Shown: positions 1 through 11,189 of the stretch, piece after piece | Layout of the letters: the number at the start of each line of letters is the position of its first letter | How positions within the stretch are numbered: position 1 is the first letter of the stretch | Source: Salvator merianae | Taxonomy: Eukaryota > Chordata > Lepidosauria > Squamata > Teiidae | Direction of reading: 5' to 3' | Assembly (NCBI GenBank): GCA_003586115.2 | Contig: QVOM02000115.1 | Span: 2,053,110 to 2,117,109 of the forward strand | Length of the DNA: 64,000 nucleotides | The notes under the pieces: generated by a model | Seen by the model: only the letters and a program-made list of their open reading frames with translations | What the model was told of the DNA's origin: nothing | Database searches by the model: none | Program-made: the position numbers and the translations under genes

Positions 1-33
1 GGAGAGGAGAGGAGAGGAGAGGAGAGGAGAGGA
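1..33. repeat. (GGAGA)n microsatellite
   Basis: About six and a half uninterrupted GGAGA units run off the left edge of the window, so the full length is unknown. Confidence 0.95.
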
Positions 34-97
34 ACTTTATATGGGGCAATGCATCTTCTTCCTAACACTTTATATCTTTCTAGCTCATGACCGGAAA

Positions 98-125
98 AAG
101 AAGGAAGGAAGGAAGAAAAAAGGAA
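98..125. repeat. AAGG-rich purine tract
   Basis: Short degenerate AAGG/GAAAA purine run, a simple low-complexity sequence. Confidence 0.7.
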
Positions 126-824
126 ATGCAGGGACTTTCATTCCCCAACTTCAAAATTAGCAAGGAGGTGAGGGCTGAACATAAAGAAATAATGTACTGC
201 AGCCACAAGGTGCTGCAATCCCCTGTCACAGGGATGCAGTCTACATAAACACAGGTGATTACACATTTGTGTTTTTCTTATATCTGTATCCAATTCCTTG
301 CTTGTCAGATACTGTAAACGGGTGGCAATAAAGGATTTTGGATAATTATATTCCAGAATATTAGTGTCATCGCTGAGAGAGGCTTTGCATAGATCAAAGC
401 CTCAATCACTTCCCTTCAGAGCCGCCAAGGACAAACGGTAAATTGCTATTTAGCATGACCACCGCTGTGGCCTGCAGATCAGACATGACAGGTAATCACA
501 TGAGAAGGAATTTGGACATATTAAATCTATTTATGGGCTGACAATCACAGATGTTTTGAAAAGCACTTAAATTTTGAAGGTACCTGGACAGGTACTAACA
601 AAAGATTGTTAGCACTCAGAAGTATAGAAAATTGTGTTAACAAATTTCCAGTTGTCACTTCAGTCAGAGGATGGAGAGGCTCAGAAGCTCATAGGAGACA
701 GAAGTTTCTGGACACCAGGGCCATGGATGCTGCATATATGAACATCCAGGCTGTTGGACACCCAGAGGAATGCCTTAGTCTCCCACTTCGATGGTACTAA
801 TAACTACGAGTTTAATTGCTTGTT
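126..824. other. Gene-free tract, nothing recognised
   Basis: AT-rich sequence with stops in all frames. The 64-codon frame at 606-800 has no recognisable domain or splice context. I see no repeat family here. Confidence 0.5.
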
Positions 825-1050
825 TGTTTTTAACCATCTAGTTGTAGCTGACTCTTGGTGACGATTTTATTTGGTCTAGAATCCACTGATCGGTTGTTCT
901 AGCTATTCATAGTACCCTGATGAGCCTCCTCCAGCACCAAAGTTCAAAAGAGTTTACATGTTTCCAGCTTTGCTTCTTCATTGTCCATCTTTTGCATCAA
1001 TACAACAGAGCACTAAAAACCATGATGTTAACCATTCTGATTGTTGTGAT
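825..1050 (-). mobile_element. BovB/RTE LINE 3' fragment
   Basis: Read on the minus strand this resembles two pieces of the BovB 3' region. One is the terminal motif related to AGTCGGACACGACT, seen on the plus strand as TAGTTGTAGCTGACTCTTGG near 838-857. The other is the stretch whose complement on the plus strand reads GCACCAAAGTTCAAAAG near 936-952. The copy is short, rearranged and old. The family match rests on recalled BovB motifs, not an alignment. Confidence 0.5.
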
Positions 1051-1289
1051 CTGTGAGACATCATGATGACACTTAAAAATCTTCATTAAACCTTTTATTG
1101 TTGCGCTTCCCAGTGCTAACTTTCAGTGTTTTTCCTGAGTGATAGACCCATTATCATTAATTATGGATCCTGGGAGAAAAAAGTCACCACTTTCCAAAGC
1201 TTGAACCTCTTGTTGGAAATTTGTGGTTATCCCTAGGGGTGTGCACGAAGCTTCGTGGCATTTGATTTTCGATCGGATTTCGTGATTCC

Positions 1290-1435
1290 GTGCCCTTCGC
1301 ATCGAATGCGAAGGGCACCAGAAATCACGAATGCGAATTGCGAAGGTCCCTCAATTTTTCGAAGTATTTCGGGACCTTCGCAATTTGCCAAAGTCTCACC
1401 TCTCTAGGCTGTCAGCGCTGGTGCTGACAGCCTAG
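1290..1435. repeat. Three perfect hairpins in the left part of the hAT MITE
   Basis: Visible stems are: 1290-1302 with 1306-1318 (13 bp, 3-nt loop); 1336-1350 with 1371-1385 (15 bp, 20-nt loop); and 1404-1416 with 1423-1435 (13 bp, 6-nt loop). All three are perfect on direct reading. Confidence 0.9.
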
Positions 1436-1495
1436 GGTGAATCAGCCAGCCAGCAGCGAGTGGAAGTGCAGAAAATTCAACGAATGGAAGGCCTT

Positions 1496-1918
1496 TGCCT
1501 TGATTTTTCTGCTTCCGATGGCGCTCGCCTCTCTCTCATCCCCCCCCCCCAGTCTGTCATCAGACTGACAGACTGCGGCGGGAGTGAGAGAGCGCGCTGC
1601 GCCATCGGAAGCAGATAAATCAAGGCGAACGGAAGACCTTTTTGCCTTGATTTCTCTGCTTCCGATGGCGCTCGCCTCTCTCTCATCCCCCCCCCCAGTC
1701 TGTCATCAGACTGACAGACTGCGGCGGGAGTGAGAGAGCGCGCTGCGCCATCGGAAACAGATAAAACAAAGAGAAAGGAAAACCATTTAGCCATAATTTC
1801 TCTGCATACAATAGCGCACGCCACACTCACATCCCCCCCCCAGTCTGTCATTACACTGACAGACTGGGGGGGGGAATGAGAGAGAGGCGAGCACCATCCG
1901 AAGCAGAGAAATTAAGGC
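1496..1918. repeat. Triplicated ~130-bp hairpin unit
   Basis: Three tandem units, about 1496-1626, 1643-1770 and 1791-1918, each an imperfect long hairpin. The arms contain CTTCCGATGGCGC and its complement GCGCCATCGGAAG. They lead into a C-run and a central dyad AGTCTGTCA...TGACAGACT. Units 1 and 2 are nearly identical; unit 3 is more diverged. The pattern indicates internal tandem duplication of a fold-back segment within the MITE. Confidence 0.85.
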
Positions 1919-1968
1919 AAAGGTCTTCCCTTCGCCTTGATTTATCTGCTTCCGTTTGCGGCGAAGAT

Positions 1969-2054
1969 TTTCGCCGCGAAAACGAAGGGCTTCATTTTCG
2001 TGCGTATTTTTTCGCACGAAAACGAAGCCTAGGAGCTTCGCAGTCCTGCGAAGC
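1969..2054. repeat. Hairpins in the right part of the hAT MITE
   Basis: A short dyad TTTTCGCCGCGAAAA lies near 1969-1983. A 16-bp stem with one wobble pair joins 1989-2004 to 2013-2028. A perfect 9-bp stem joins 2035-2043 to 2046-2054. Confidence 0.85.
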
Positions 2055-2095
2055 GAAAAGGGAAAAGTGCCTTCGTGCACATCCCTAGTTATCCC

Positions 2096-3021
2096 TGCTG
2101 ACATGATCTCCGTTTTCTTAAAATTTAGACTTACATTCATCTTCTAAATCTCTTCTTTGACTTTGACCTTTAAATTCAAGTGTAATATTTGTGGACTAAT
2201 GCTCTCTTTTTTCTCTTTCTTTCGATTATGTACATTTAATATTCATACTTTCACACATTAAAAAATGTATAAGGGGAAGGGGAGAAAAGAGCAAAATAGT
2301 GTAAAAGAAATTAATGCATCTGCTATAATTTTGACTAAAATTCATCCACTTTGAGGGAAGGAAATTTTCCCCATGGCACCTGGGAACAATTTTAAAATCT
2401 GAATTCTAAGACTACGAGCAACTAGTTAAAGATAACCACTTCATCTTTATATAGGCAAATTGCCTTTAGAATGGTGACTAGTTAGATATTTGCTTTGACT
2501 GAGCAATTTCGAAGGCTGTGGAGGCAAACAGACAGATGTCACTAGCTATTTATGACATGTGACCAGAATTTTATTGCCTTGTTGATAAAAAGAAGAAGTG
2601 TGTCTATCTGTATTGTAGACAAGATTTATTGATCAACTACCAAAAGTCACTTGGTAGACTGTATCATTGTGGAGCTCACACTTTCTTAAAAGGAGCTGTT
2701 CAGATCTTGCAGTTGTGATCTGGCAGATTCAAGCAAAAGAATCACATTTTGATGATTAGTTTACAACTGGAAGGCACAGGAATTTGCTTCATCAGGATGT
2801 GCTGAATCCAACTGCTTTTATGGGACCAACCGACATTCGTTATGAACAAATACAGTAGAAACACAACCCTACAGTGTATTGTTTTGCAACCCTGGCTACC
2901 TGATTTACTCCTATAATGAAGTAGATAACAGGGCCAATAACTCAGCATTATAATTGTAACTCAAATGAAGGGAGAAACTTTTGATGGAAACTCTGGCACA
3001 AGTTAGTATGTTAATAGGCTG
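2096..3021. other. Gene-free tract, nothing recognised
   Basis: AT-rich DNA without a convincing frame or repeat match. The 68-codon minus frame at 2742-2948 has no known domain. Confidence 0.5.
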
Positions 3022-3845
3022 AAAGGGTGTGATCAGACCGGCTATTTTGGACAACTTCCAATGTCACAGAAGCTGTGGTGTTCATAAAGGTCTTTGGTAA
3101 AGCCATCTTTGTGCCTCTCGGAGGCTGCCTGGGTCAGCTCTTCTATATTTGGCTTTTCTGTGCTTTCAGGTCACCTTGGGGAGCACCTCAACCAATCAAA
3201 GCATTGCAGGAACCCATGGTACAATAGCACAAGAAGGGAGGGGGTGAGCAAGCTCTTGTCAGCACAGGGAAACTTTTCAAACTCCCTGTCTTCTGTAGTT
3301 AAAAAAAGACATCAGTAGCAAGGCGTAGGAGAAAGCCCCTCGCTACTAAAGTCCAATGTGCTTTTTTAACTACAGAAGGCAAGGGGTTTGAAAAGTTTCT
3401 CCGCACTGGCAAATCTCTCCCTTCCCTTTTCTCCCCATGCTGGCAAATCTCTCCCTCTGCTCAGTTCAACTGAGGCATCCACTTCCTGCCTCTTTGCAGA
3501 AGCAACTTCCGTGCAAGTCCTTAACTGCCAGGGTTTTCCCTTTTCGAAAGGAAATGTCTCCCTCTCTGCCCGCTGCTCCGGTTCCCCGAGGCTTCCGTAC
3601 ATGGGGAAACAAGGTATGTGGTGAATCTGAGAAAATCCTGGCAGTTAAGGAGTTAACAACTTGAGGAACTGCTTAGTGGGGAGTGGCCAATCAGCAAACA
3701 GCTCCCTTTGCAGGCTGTGACATTAGATCGGTGAATCGCCGCGTCGGTAAGTGTATGTGGAAGGCATTTTTTCCTGTGCACCCAGGAATTATCTGCTCCT
3801 TTCATGCAGGCAATTTTAAAAATTGCTAGTCTGAACACAGCCAAA
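3022..3845. mobile_element. TIR element family 2, copy A (818 bp, AAA TSD)
   Basis: The left end GGGTGTGATCAGACCGGC (from 3025) and the complement of the right end, GGCTGTGTTCAGACTAGC (ending 3842), are imperfect inverted repeats that continue into an ATTTT tract. AAA flanks both sides (3022-3024, 3843-3845), a possible 3-bp TSD though low in complexity. The interior has no transposase. It matches, in opposite orientation, the element at 52747-53555 and, in part, 20880-21412. It carries an internal dyad built on CTTCTGTAGTTAAAAAA (about 3288) and TTTTTTAACTACAGAAG (about 3362). The overlapping short frames on both strands are artefacts. Confidence 0.75.
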
Positions 3846-5396
3846 GTTTCAGAATCAGGCACTTCAGAGAAATGTGATTCTCCCATAGAAAGTGGGATGA
3901 CATATTGAACTAACTCAATAGCTTTCTATTAAAAAGGAGGGGAAAACCTTATAATTTTGTAATTCTGTCCTGAAGCCCCTCTATCCAAAGACAAATAGGA
4001 TGTGTCAGATTGAGTGCTAATAGGATGCCTTGAACCAGTTTCAGAGAGTCACTTGATAGACTCAAATTCACCTTTAATGGGATTTAATAAGGTCACCTTT
4101 ACTGCACACATTTTTGTGAAAATGCTTTTTTCTGCATCCGTGTGTATTGCGCCACTTCTTGAAATAACCATGGGCTTTTGAAAATAATTGACAGGCATGA
4201 ATTTTCCCCTGAACCTTCATTTCCCCACCACTATCCAAGGTTGCATGCTTTCTGACAAATAGGTAGGCTCTAACTGTTATTTTGTTTCAAAACACAATAC
4301 TCTAGTGTCACTGTACGTGACCATCAAACTTCTTGCTTCTCTTCCCCATCAATTTTTTCTCACTCATTGTCATGAGTCTTTTGTTATGAACAAGGTAACA
4401 ATAAAATGCAGAAACAGAAAGACAAATTTGATCCCACCCTGCTTGTCCCCTTCTTCCCCTTGGCCAGCACAGATGATTGCAGGTGAAAGCTCCTTCCTCC
4501 ACCAAAAATGGCCCTGTGGGGTTTGATTGACGTCCAGGCAGCACTAGCAAACCATCTTTTGATCCTGCACCAGGTCAGAGCAAAGGAAGAACTACCAGTG
4601 TCACATAAGCTTAAAATGAAGCTCAAACTGGCACTCAGCAGAGGGAGAATCTTCCGTTTGTACTCACCCACACTGGCTGCTACTGCTCTGGCTCTACACT
4701 TATGGGGAACCTGAATATAGTCATATATTTGCTTGTTTTAAGGAAAAAATGTTCAGAGTGCAAGATAGGTGCAGCTTTACTAGGTGTAATTTTGTCCAGA
4801 GAAAGGTAAAGGGAAGCCCTCTTATTCAACACACAGTAGTTTTAACAAGGTCAAGGAGGGCAAACACCTCCACTCTGAGATCTTTCCTTTCAGAAGATCA
4901 GCAGATTAGCAAACATGGTCATTGTGCAGCCCAAAGTGGGAACACTTAACCCTGCCCCTGGGTCCTAGAAGGCTGGGAGGGGCAGCAAGGTCCAAGCTGA
5001 GCTCATGTGAGTGCTCATATAGTTCCTAGGGTCCAGTTTGCTAAATGTTCCATCTGACAAACTCAGTCCCCACATAGATATATGGCCATCTCAAATGTCT
5101 CAAAAAGTATTTGTGATGGCTTCTTGCACATCCCTATTTGATACGTGTGCGTACAGAGCTTTAGAAATTGCTAGTGAAATGGAACAAATGGGACAGTGCA
5201 GAATTTAATCAGACTGGCAAAATAAAAGAAGCTCCAGTGTGACCCACCAATAATTGTTTCTCTGGCTCTGTTTTCAACACCTGGGAAAAGATGATGTTCT
5301 AGCATGGTTAGTGCACAAAAATGTCCATCCTGTCTGGTGCACAAAGGTAGGGCTGAACAGAACGGTCTTCAAAGGTAGCATGTCTGCCTCTGTGTC
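3846..5396. other. Gene-free tract, nothing recognised
   Basis: No frame shows conserved domains, and no clear repeat ends were seen. The overlapping 68-95 codon frames between 4300 and 4715 lie on opposite strands and look random. Confidence 0.5.
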
Positions 5397-5399
5397 ATG

Positions 5400-5846
5400 G
5401 GGCCTTTCCACACTTTCCGTCTTGGAATGTTCACAAGCAAACATTCCAAGATGGAACAGACCTCGCAGTGCAAAACCCATTCCCACTGCAAGGGCTAGAA
5501 CATCCTGATAACAGGCTACCAGCACTCGCAGTGCAAATGCTGGCCACCACAGCCATGACAGCAGCTGGAGAAATGTCCAGCCACTGCTATGGTGAATGGG
5601 GATGCAGTATGACTTTGCAGCCACAGCCATTCTGTGCAGCATTTGCACCGGGAAGAAGGTACAAACACTGTATACTGGGAGCAGTCCAGCTGCTTCCAGT
5701 CCAGCTGTGCAGCACAATGTTTTCCTCCACAGCAAGTAGCAATTGGGAGTGGCTGTAACCCACTCCTGATCACAAGGACCTCTGGAAAGTGTGGACACCT
5801 CCCACTACTGAGCATCTGCACACAAGTGAAAAGTGCAAACAGGCCC
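5400..5846. mobile_element. TIR element family 1 (GGGCCTGTTCGCACTT ends)
   Basis: The left end GGGCCTTTCCACACTTTCC at 5400 and the right end AAAAGTGCAAACAGGCCC ending 5846 are inverted repeats of the family. The flanks are ATG and AAG, so the 3-bp TSD matches at two of three bases. A subterminal hairpin CTTGGAATGTT...AACATTCCAAG follows the left end. No protein is recognised; the 174-codon minus frame spanning 5274-5798 runs across the boundary and is treated as chance. Confidence 0.7.
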
Positions 5847-5849
5847 AAG

Positions 5850-6327
5850 GTTTCAAAAATGATCTTATGAGCTTGCATAAGCTTCAAAGATGGGGCTGCA
5901 TTGCAGAAACGGCCATGCATCACATTCGCACTTGGACATGATGCTGAATCAATAGTGTCATCACCCCCTTGGATCCGATGATGGCACAAACACACATACC
6001 ACCTCAGCACTTCCAGGACACCAGAATGAAGTTTCAGTGCACTGCATCATCAACCCACTGAAACAGGTCTGATTGTGGAGCAAAAGCGCAATTCTTGCTT
6101 CTTCAATGGCAACTAGAAATGTTCTGGTGGCATGCAGACACCACTGTTGATGTCAGGCCTCAAGTTGCATCAAAAGCTAGCCCATGGTCCTTTAGAAGTT
6201 GGTCTAAGGGTTGGTCTGTACTCATGTCAGACAAATCCTGTGAGACTGAGAGAGTGAAACTACAATTTAACTTATGGACAAATCTCTTTATTCAAATGAT
6301 CTGGGGCCAGTGAGATTTAAAGAAATA
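5850..6327. other. Gene-free spacer between two MITEs
   Basis: No frame or repeat signature recognised. Confidence 0.4.
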
Positions 6328-6716
6328 CAAGGGCCTTTTCACATTTTCCAACATGAAATGTTCACCAGCAAGCATTCTACAGTGGAATAGGCCTCACAAC
6401 ATGGAGACTGTCTACACTGCGAAGTCTTGGAACAGAACCCCAGCAGGATACCAGCATTAGCAGTGCAAATGCTGGTGTCCTGCTGCCATTCTGCATCATG
6501 ACAGAGGCTGCGAAGTTTCCGGCTGCTGCCGTAGAGTCCGTCAATACTGTGCCATCGCACAGATGCAGCTATGCCACACCGCTGTGCATTTGCTCCCAGC
6601 ATAGCAAAATTGTACTCCACAGCAGGTAGCAATCAGGAGCAGCTGTAGTCTGCTCCTGATTGCCCTGGCCTCTATGAAGTGCAGAGGCACTAGTTTCAAG
6701 TGTGAAAAGGCCCCAA
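6328..6716. mobile_element. TIR element family 1 with CAA TSD
   Basis: The 383-bp element (6331-6713) starts GGGCCTTTTCACATTTTCC and ends AAGTGTGAAAAGGCCC. CAA is duplicated exactly at 6328-6330 and 6714-6716. The interior parallels the copy at 5400-5846 (tracts such as CAGCAGGTAGCAATC). No coding capacity. Confidence 0.85.
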
Positions 6717-6798
6717 GAAACAAAAGACCAATTTTATTTAGTTGTATTTGATAGTAACAATTTAGGGGAGATAAAGTTCCCACCACAGGTAATCTACT

Positions 6799-7211
6799 GC
6801 CCCTTTTTGACAGTGTGGAATTCAGATCAGCAGGTCCCTGGATTACCAGTAATTCTCACTATCGAGAATGACTGGCATATCAACTCAGGCCTATCTGGAT
6901 CATGGAGGCATGCAGAAGTCATGCCTCCATTTTCCGAACTACCGGGGGAACAATTTCAGTGATGCACCAAAGCATGTCATTAAAACGGGTTCTCTGGGGG
7001 CTCCAAGGCTAGCAATTATCATTCCTAGCACTTTGGAGCCCTTGGAGCCTGGCCCTGAAGCTTGTGCAAGTTTTGGGGTAGTGCAGGGTCTGGTCTAGAC
7101 CAGTATTGCGCAGGAAGCGCTGTTCCACACCATACCATGCTGTGATCTGGACCAGTGGGCCTTGCTGGTCCAGACCCACAGGAACACAGCATGGGCAGTG
7201 CAGAAAGGTCC
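6799..7211. mobile_element. TIR element family 1, degraded copy
   Basis: The right end GTGCAGAAAGGTCC at 7211 and interior blocks (for example CTCCAAGGCTAGCAA and CTGGACCAGTGGGCC) match the copies at 10777-11186 and 33531-34040. The left end near 6799 (GCCCCTTTTTGAC) is diverged and the boundary is tentative. Confidence 0.5.
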
Positions 7212-7539
7212 AGTTTCTTGGTGATGCCTGTCACTAGCTTTTTCTGAGTCCAGAGGCTCATTCACACTGTATTGCTTAAATCTTGTACAATCTGCACACA
7301 GCATTCACTTCCTGCATAGACCAGTCTAAAGTGCTTATAAGAAGTGCCTCTTGTTCAAATTTCATCAGGCTTTTTCCCCACAAATTGCATGCTTTTCATT
7401 ATTATTTTACTTGGAAATGTTTATGAGGATCCTCTTTTATATGTTCTTACAAAATGTCTGTCTTGGAAGGAAATTACACAAAAGTGACTTTTTAGGAAGG
7501 TCTCCAATGACAATGAAAATTCTTTGCTTTATATTTAGA

Positions 7540-7661
<122 letters not shown>

Positions 7662-7799
7662 TATGAAAGCATCTTGTATCGCTTTCCTGGTTACTGCTTT
7701 ATTATTTATCTTTCTTAGAACAAGCAAGGTGATCTACAAAAGAAGGAAACAAAAGTACAGAAAACAAATCTATAAGGCATTGTTAAAGTGATTAACATC

Positions 7800-8060
7800 C
7801 TTAAAGCATCATTAAAATGGTCATACTAGCTTTGGCAAACAATAATGCGGTACTAGGCGTACCAGAAGTTATATCAGTTGCCACTTTATGAGTCATCAGT
7901 ATAGGTAGGTTTCTTCTTTACCTTGGCTAATTTTACAAAATTATAATCCTATTCACATGAAATTTTGTCTGAACAATGCATGTATTTATAAATTCCAGAC
8001 AGATAAAGATACAGATATGAGAATTAATTTGGAATTCTCAGAAAACACTTCGAGAAAAAA
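7800..8060. other. Gene-free spacer
   Basis: AT-rich; nothing recognised. Confidence 0.4.
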
Positions 8061-8512
8061 TTAGGGCCTTTCTGCACTTACCTCTAGTCTGAGTCTGGAA
8101 GGGGTCTATGGTTTCCCTTCTGCATGTTAATTCAGTTTAAGTGCCTTGCTAATATGCTTTATCTGCACAAGATGGAGTGTAGTCTGGATCAGGAAGGTTC
8201 TGCTGCAGTTCAGATCTGGAACATCAGTAGACTTGTTTAAACAGGTCCACCATCATACTAGCCAATGGTATATCAAACAGAGAGCATGCAGACATCTCCA
8301 TGGTTCAGTGTACCAAGGAACTCATTTCAGCAGTACACCTTGTTGTGTCACCAAAATGGGTCCTTGGAGGTTCCAAGGCCAGGAACCTTCATTCCTGGCT
8401 GTTGGAACTGTTGGATGCTGTCTCCAAACATCACATGCTCTTCAAAACTGACACAGAGTCTATACTAGAAAATCTGTCCCAGTGCAGGTATCCTTATCCG
8501 GAAAGGCCTTTA
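8061..8512. mobile_element. TIR element family 1 with TTA TSD
   Basis: The element (8064-8509) starts GGGCCTTTCTGCACTTACC and ends GGAAAGGCCT. TTA is repeated at 8061-8063 and 8510-8512. The interior CTTGGAGGTTCCAAGGCCAG block is shared with related copies at 6799, 10777 and 33531. The overlapping 67-101 codon frames are not conserved. Confidence 0.75.
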
Positions 8513-9196
8513 GATAAGATTTTTTTTTTTTCTCATTGTTCAAGAAAAAGTCTGCTTTGAAAGAATTTCTTCAAAATTTTCACCTCCCCTTTCTGACGTT
8601 AGCTGTAATTTTCATATACACAATCAAATGCCAGCAACACCCAGAGTAGGAAATTGTGGGGCCATGCTCATGGAGCTCAGATGTCTCCCTTCGAGACCCC
8701 ACAGTTTCAAAGTCCCTCTGCCAGCAATGAGAGTGTCTGGCACTCGCAGAATGCCCTCAAAATTCCAAATGTACTCATGAATCCAAGTAATGCTACTGAA
8801 CTCTCTTGTAGCAGATACAAAAATGGAGGCCAAGGGACTAATAAAGTGCATGTGTCCACAGTGACAGCAGTGACAAACTAGGTTTCCTGCCAGGCCTCTG
8901 CAGGCTTCAGACAGGCTTGGAAAGGGAATTGGCAGCTCCACTGCTGTTCCCAAGGCTGCCATTCTGTACATTCCACACCTGTGCTTGGTGGGTCTCTTTG
9001 ACCTCTATATGCAGGTGTAGAAGGTCTGCACAGAAATGCGGTCTATTTTGCTAAACAAAGGCCCAGTTCAGTACCTGATAAATAGCTTTTGCGACTTGGA
9101 AGGGGATTGAAGTCCTTCCACATAAGAAACTCCTGCTACAAAAAAAGCTTTTCATTTGCCACCATGTCTCCTGCCTCTTCTCCCAGTGAAATTCAC
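8513..9196. other. Gene-free tract, possible MITE remnant
   Basis: The stretch 8640-9044 ends in CAGAAATGCGGTCT, similar to the degraded family 1 end at 29345, but I cannot place a left partner. A T-run lies at 8520-8531. No gene seen. Confidence 0.35.
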
Positions 9197-9763
9197 TCAG
9201 CGCCTGTTCACACTTTGGCCTAGCAAGCATGCTTGCTATCCAAGTGCTTCCACACTTGGTGGAGGCCCATTCAGTTGGGAGCAGGCTTCATCCACTCCCA
9301 ATCACAGATAGTCACCTCCTGGTAGGGTGTGTTCACACTTATCTGTGGCTGGAGTGCTCCAGGCTGGTGTGAGAACCCAAATGGGCCTGCACAATCAGGC
9401 ATTTGGGCCCAACTGGGCCTGCATGATTGGAGCTATGCAATTGGGGCACACAATGCCTGGACTGGGCCTGTGCGGCCCAATTGGGGTGACCTGACCAGGC
9501 ATCACGCGGTCCAACTGTTCAGGCACAATCACACTGGTGTGATACGTGGGCCTGCCAGTTGCCATGGTAGCAGATCCCACTTCCTGGCCACTGCCATGAT
9601 GAGGATTGGGCAAGGCTACCAGTGTTCACTCCGTGAACACTGTTAGTTTCAGGTCCTGTGTTCGGCCACGCAGTGCGGACAGTGTCTACGTTGCATGGTA
9701 AAGTACTACACTAGCATAGACTAATTAGTCTGTGCTAGCATAGTAAGTGCGAAAACAGCCTCA
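9197..9763. mobile_element. TIR element family 1 with TCA TSD
   Basis: The 561-bp element (9200-9760) starts GCGCCTGTTCACACTT and ends AAGTGCGAAAACAGCC. TCA is duplicated at 9197-9199 and 9761-9763. A subterminal dyad TAGCAAGCATGCTTGCTA lies at about 9222-9239. The interior has degenerate repeats around GGGCCTG and CAATTGGGGC motifs, similar in style to 62570-63160. Confidence 0.85.
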
Positions 9764-9834
9764 GTTCCTCTTCTCCTAGACACATTACAGAATTTTAAGA
9801 GGCCCTTTTCTCAGACATCATTTATTTTTTCTGC

Positions 9835-9923
9835 TGTATTTAGATATTCTGGAATACCCACATGCTTTATTCCGAAAAATGCAAGTATAGTGGAATAAAT
9901 AAGCAAAGACTGGATGCAGCTCC
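9835..9923. mobile_element. Short TIR element family 4, partial
   Basis: Matches the element at 19768-19862: an ATTCTGGAATA...CATGCTTTATTCCGAAAAAT core and a GACTGGATGCAGC end. The left boundary is not resolved. Confidence 0.5.
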
Positions 9924-10773
9924 AATCTGCAAACCCCATACCTTTCATGGTTGCTTCTTATGTCTTTTGCTGTTGCTTCAGTAAACTCTACCAATCTAGA
10001 AGTTTTTGTAATGATGGGGACTGAAACTGCAAAAACAGTCAAATACCATTATTATAACAGCAAAACACATTGAATGCTGAGTTGATGCCATGCGTGGGGT
10101 GTGACTGTGGGCTGATTTTATAGGATGCCTATGTGTGTTGGAAACTTGGTAATAAACGTCTATTTCCAATTATTGCCATCAAGCTTTTTTTAAAAAAGAA
10201 AAAGAGTTAAAGTACACAGGGAAATGATTTGAAAAAGTTTTACGGGCAACTTGTTGAATTGTCATTTGGATATGATCATATAGACTTTCCCTCTACTGGC
10301 CTTGCTTTTCAGGAAGAACTGCACATTTTTTTTACAGTAGCCATGGCAATTTTGGGATTTCCTGCTTTGCTTAGTTCAGTTGGTAGGGGAGGATAATAAT
10401 TAAAAAAATATTATTTAGGAAGGCATGCAGTCTTGGTGACCTACCAAGGGAATTGCATGAAATATGTCTGCTTCAATGAGGATCATACGACAAGAAGGTG
10501 GCTTTTGATTTGAGGAGGATCTTTTTAAGGCTTTCAAAAGATGAAGCCTGTTTATGTGTAGTGCTTAGGATTAAGTCCATTTTTTGAGGATTTAATTTGT
10601 ATCAACTGGGTTTTTGTAATGTTTTTGTTTTGTGGCTTTGGGAAAGGATCTCATTATTCAAACCTTAGTTTTTAGAAATGTAATGCAACATGTCCCTTTC
10701 TTTTCAGCAGGATAGAAATCTTGTTGGTGGGTCATTCATTCCTAGATTTGGGGATTTGGGAAATCTGCCTTTC

Positions 10774-11189
10774 TTAGAGCCTTTCTCCACTTACCTTTGG
10801 GATAGTCTATGACGTAAACTACGGACCTCCCTTCTGCATCATAGACTGGTCCAAGAGAGGCCCTGTTCACTGCTGGTACACTCTGTCTGCATAGGATGGA
10901 GCATAATCCAGATGAACAGATCTACTGTCAGAGTAGAATGCCATGATCTGGTAGGAATGCCTACATTTTCTGGACTACTGGGGAGTCCACTTTGGCACTG
11001 CATCGAAGTGCACCACTGAAATGCCCCCCACCCCCCTGGGGGCTCCAAGGCTAGGAACTGGTGTGAGCTTTGGGGCCATTTTAGGGCTTGGTTTGGACCA
11101 AACCATTGTGTGCTATGATCCGGATAAGCAGGCCTGGCTAGTTCAGGTCCACTGATCCAGATCACAGACTGAGTGCAGAAAGGCCCTTA
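10774..11189. mobile_element. TIR element family 1 with TTA TSD
   Basis: The 410-bp element (10777-11186) starts GAGCCTTTCTCCACTTACC and ends GAGTGCAGAAAGGCCC. TTA flanks both sides (10774-10776 and 11187-11189). The interior CTGGGGGCTCCAAGGCTAGG block is shared with sister copies. Confidence 0.85.

Larger units (their letters stand above)
1226..2095. mobile_element. hAT-type MITE with perfect 8-bp TSD and CpG-rich hairpins
   Basis: Non-autonomous DNA transposon of 854 bp (1234-2087). The ends are inverted repeats: TAGGGGTGTGCACGAAG on the left and CTTCGTGCACATCCCTA on the right (one mismatch over 17 bp). An identical 8-bp duplication GTTATCCC flanks it at 1226-1233 and 2088-2095. An 8-bp TSD is a hallmark of the hAT superfamily, so mobilisation by a hAT transposase elsewhere in the genome is inferred; the element encodes nothing recognisable itself. 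The interior is CpG-rich, unlike its AT-rich surroundings, and packed with long hairpins (separate entries). The frames of 117-124 codons inside it are by-products of the repeats. The perfect TSD and abundant CpG suggest a relatively recent insertion. Confidence 0.85.

Noticed and set aside
3366..3664. Overlapping ~75-codon frames on both strands
   Set aside because: They fall within a repeat whose sister copies at 20880 and 52747 show no conserved frame.
5274..5798. 174-codon minus frame
   Set aside because: It runs across a MITE boundary and has no known domain.
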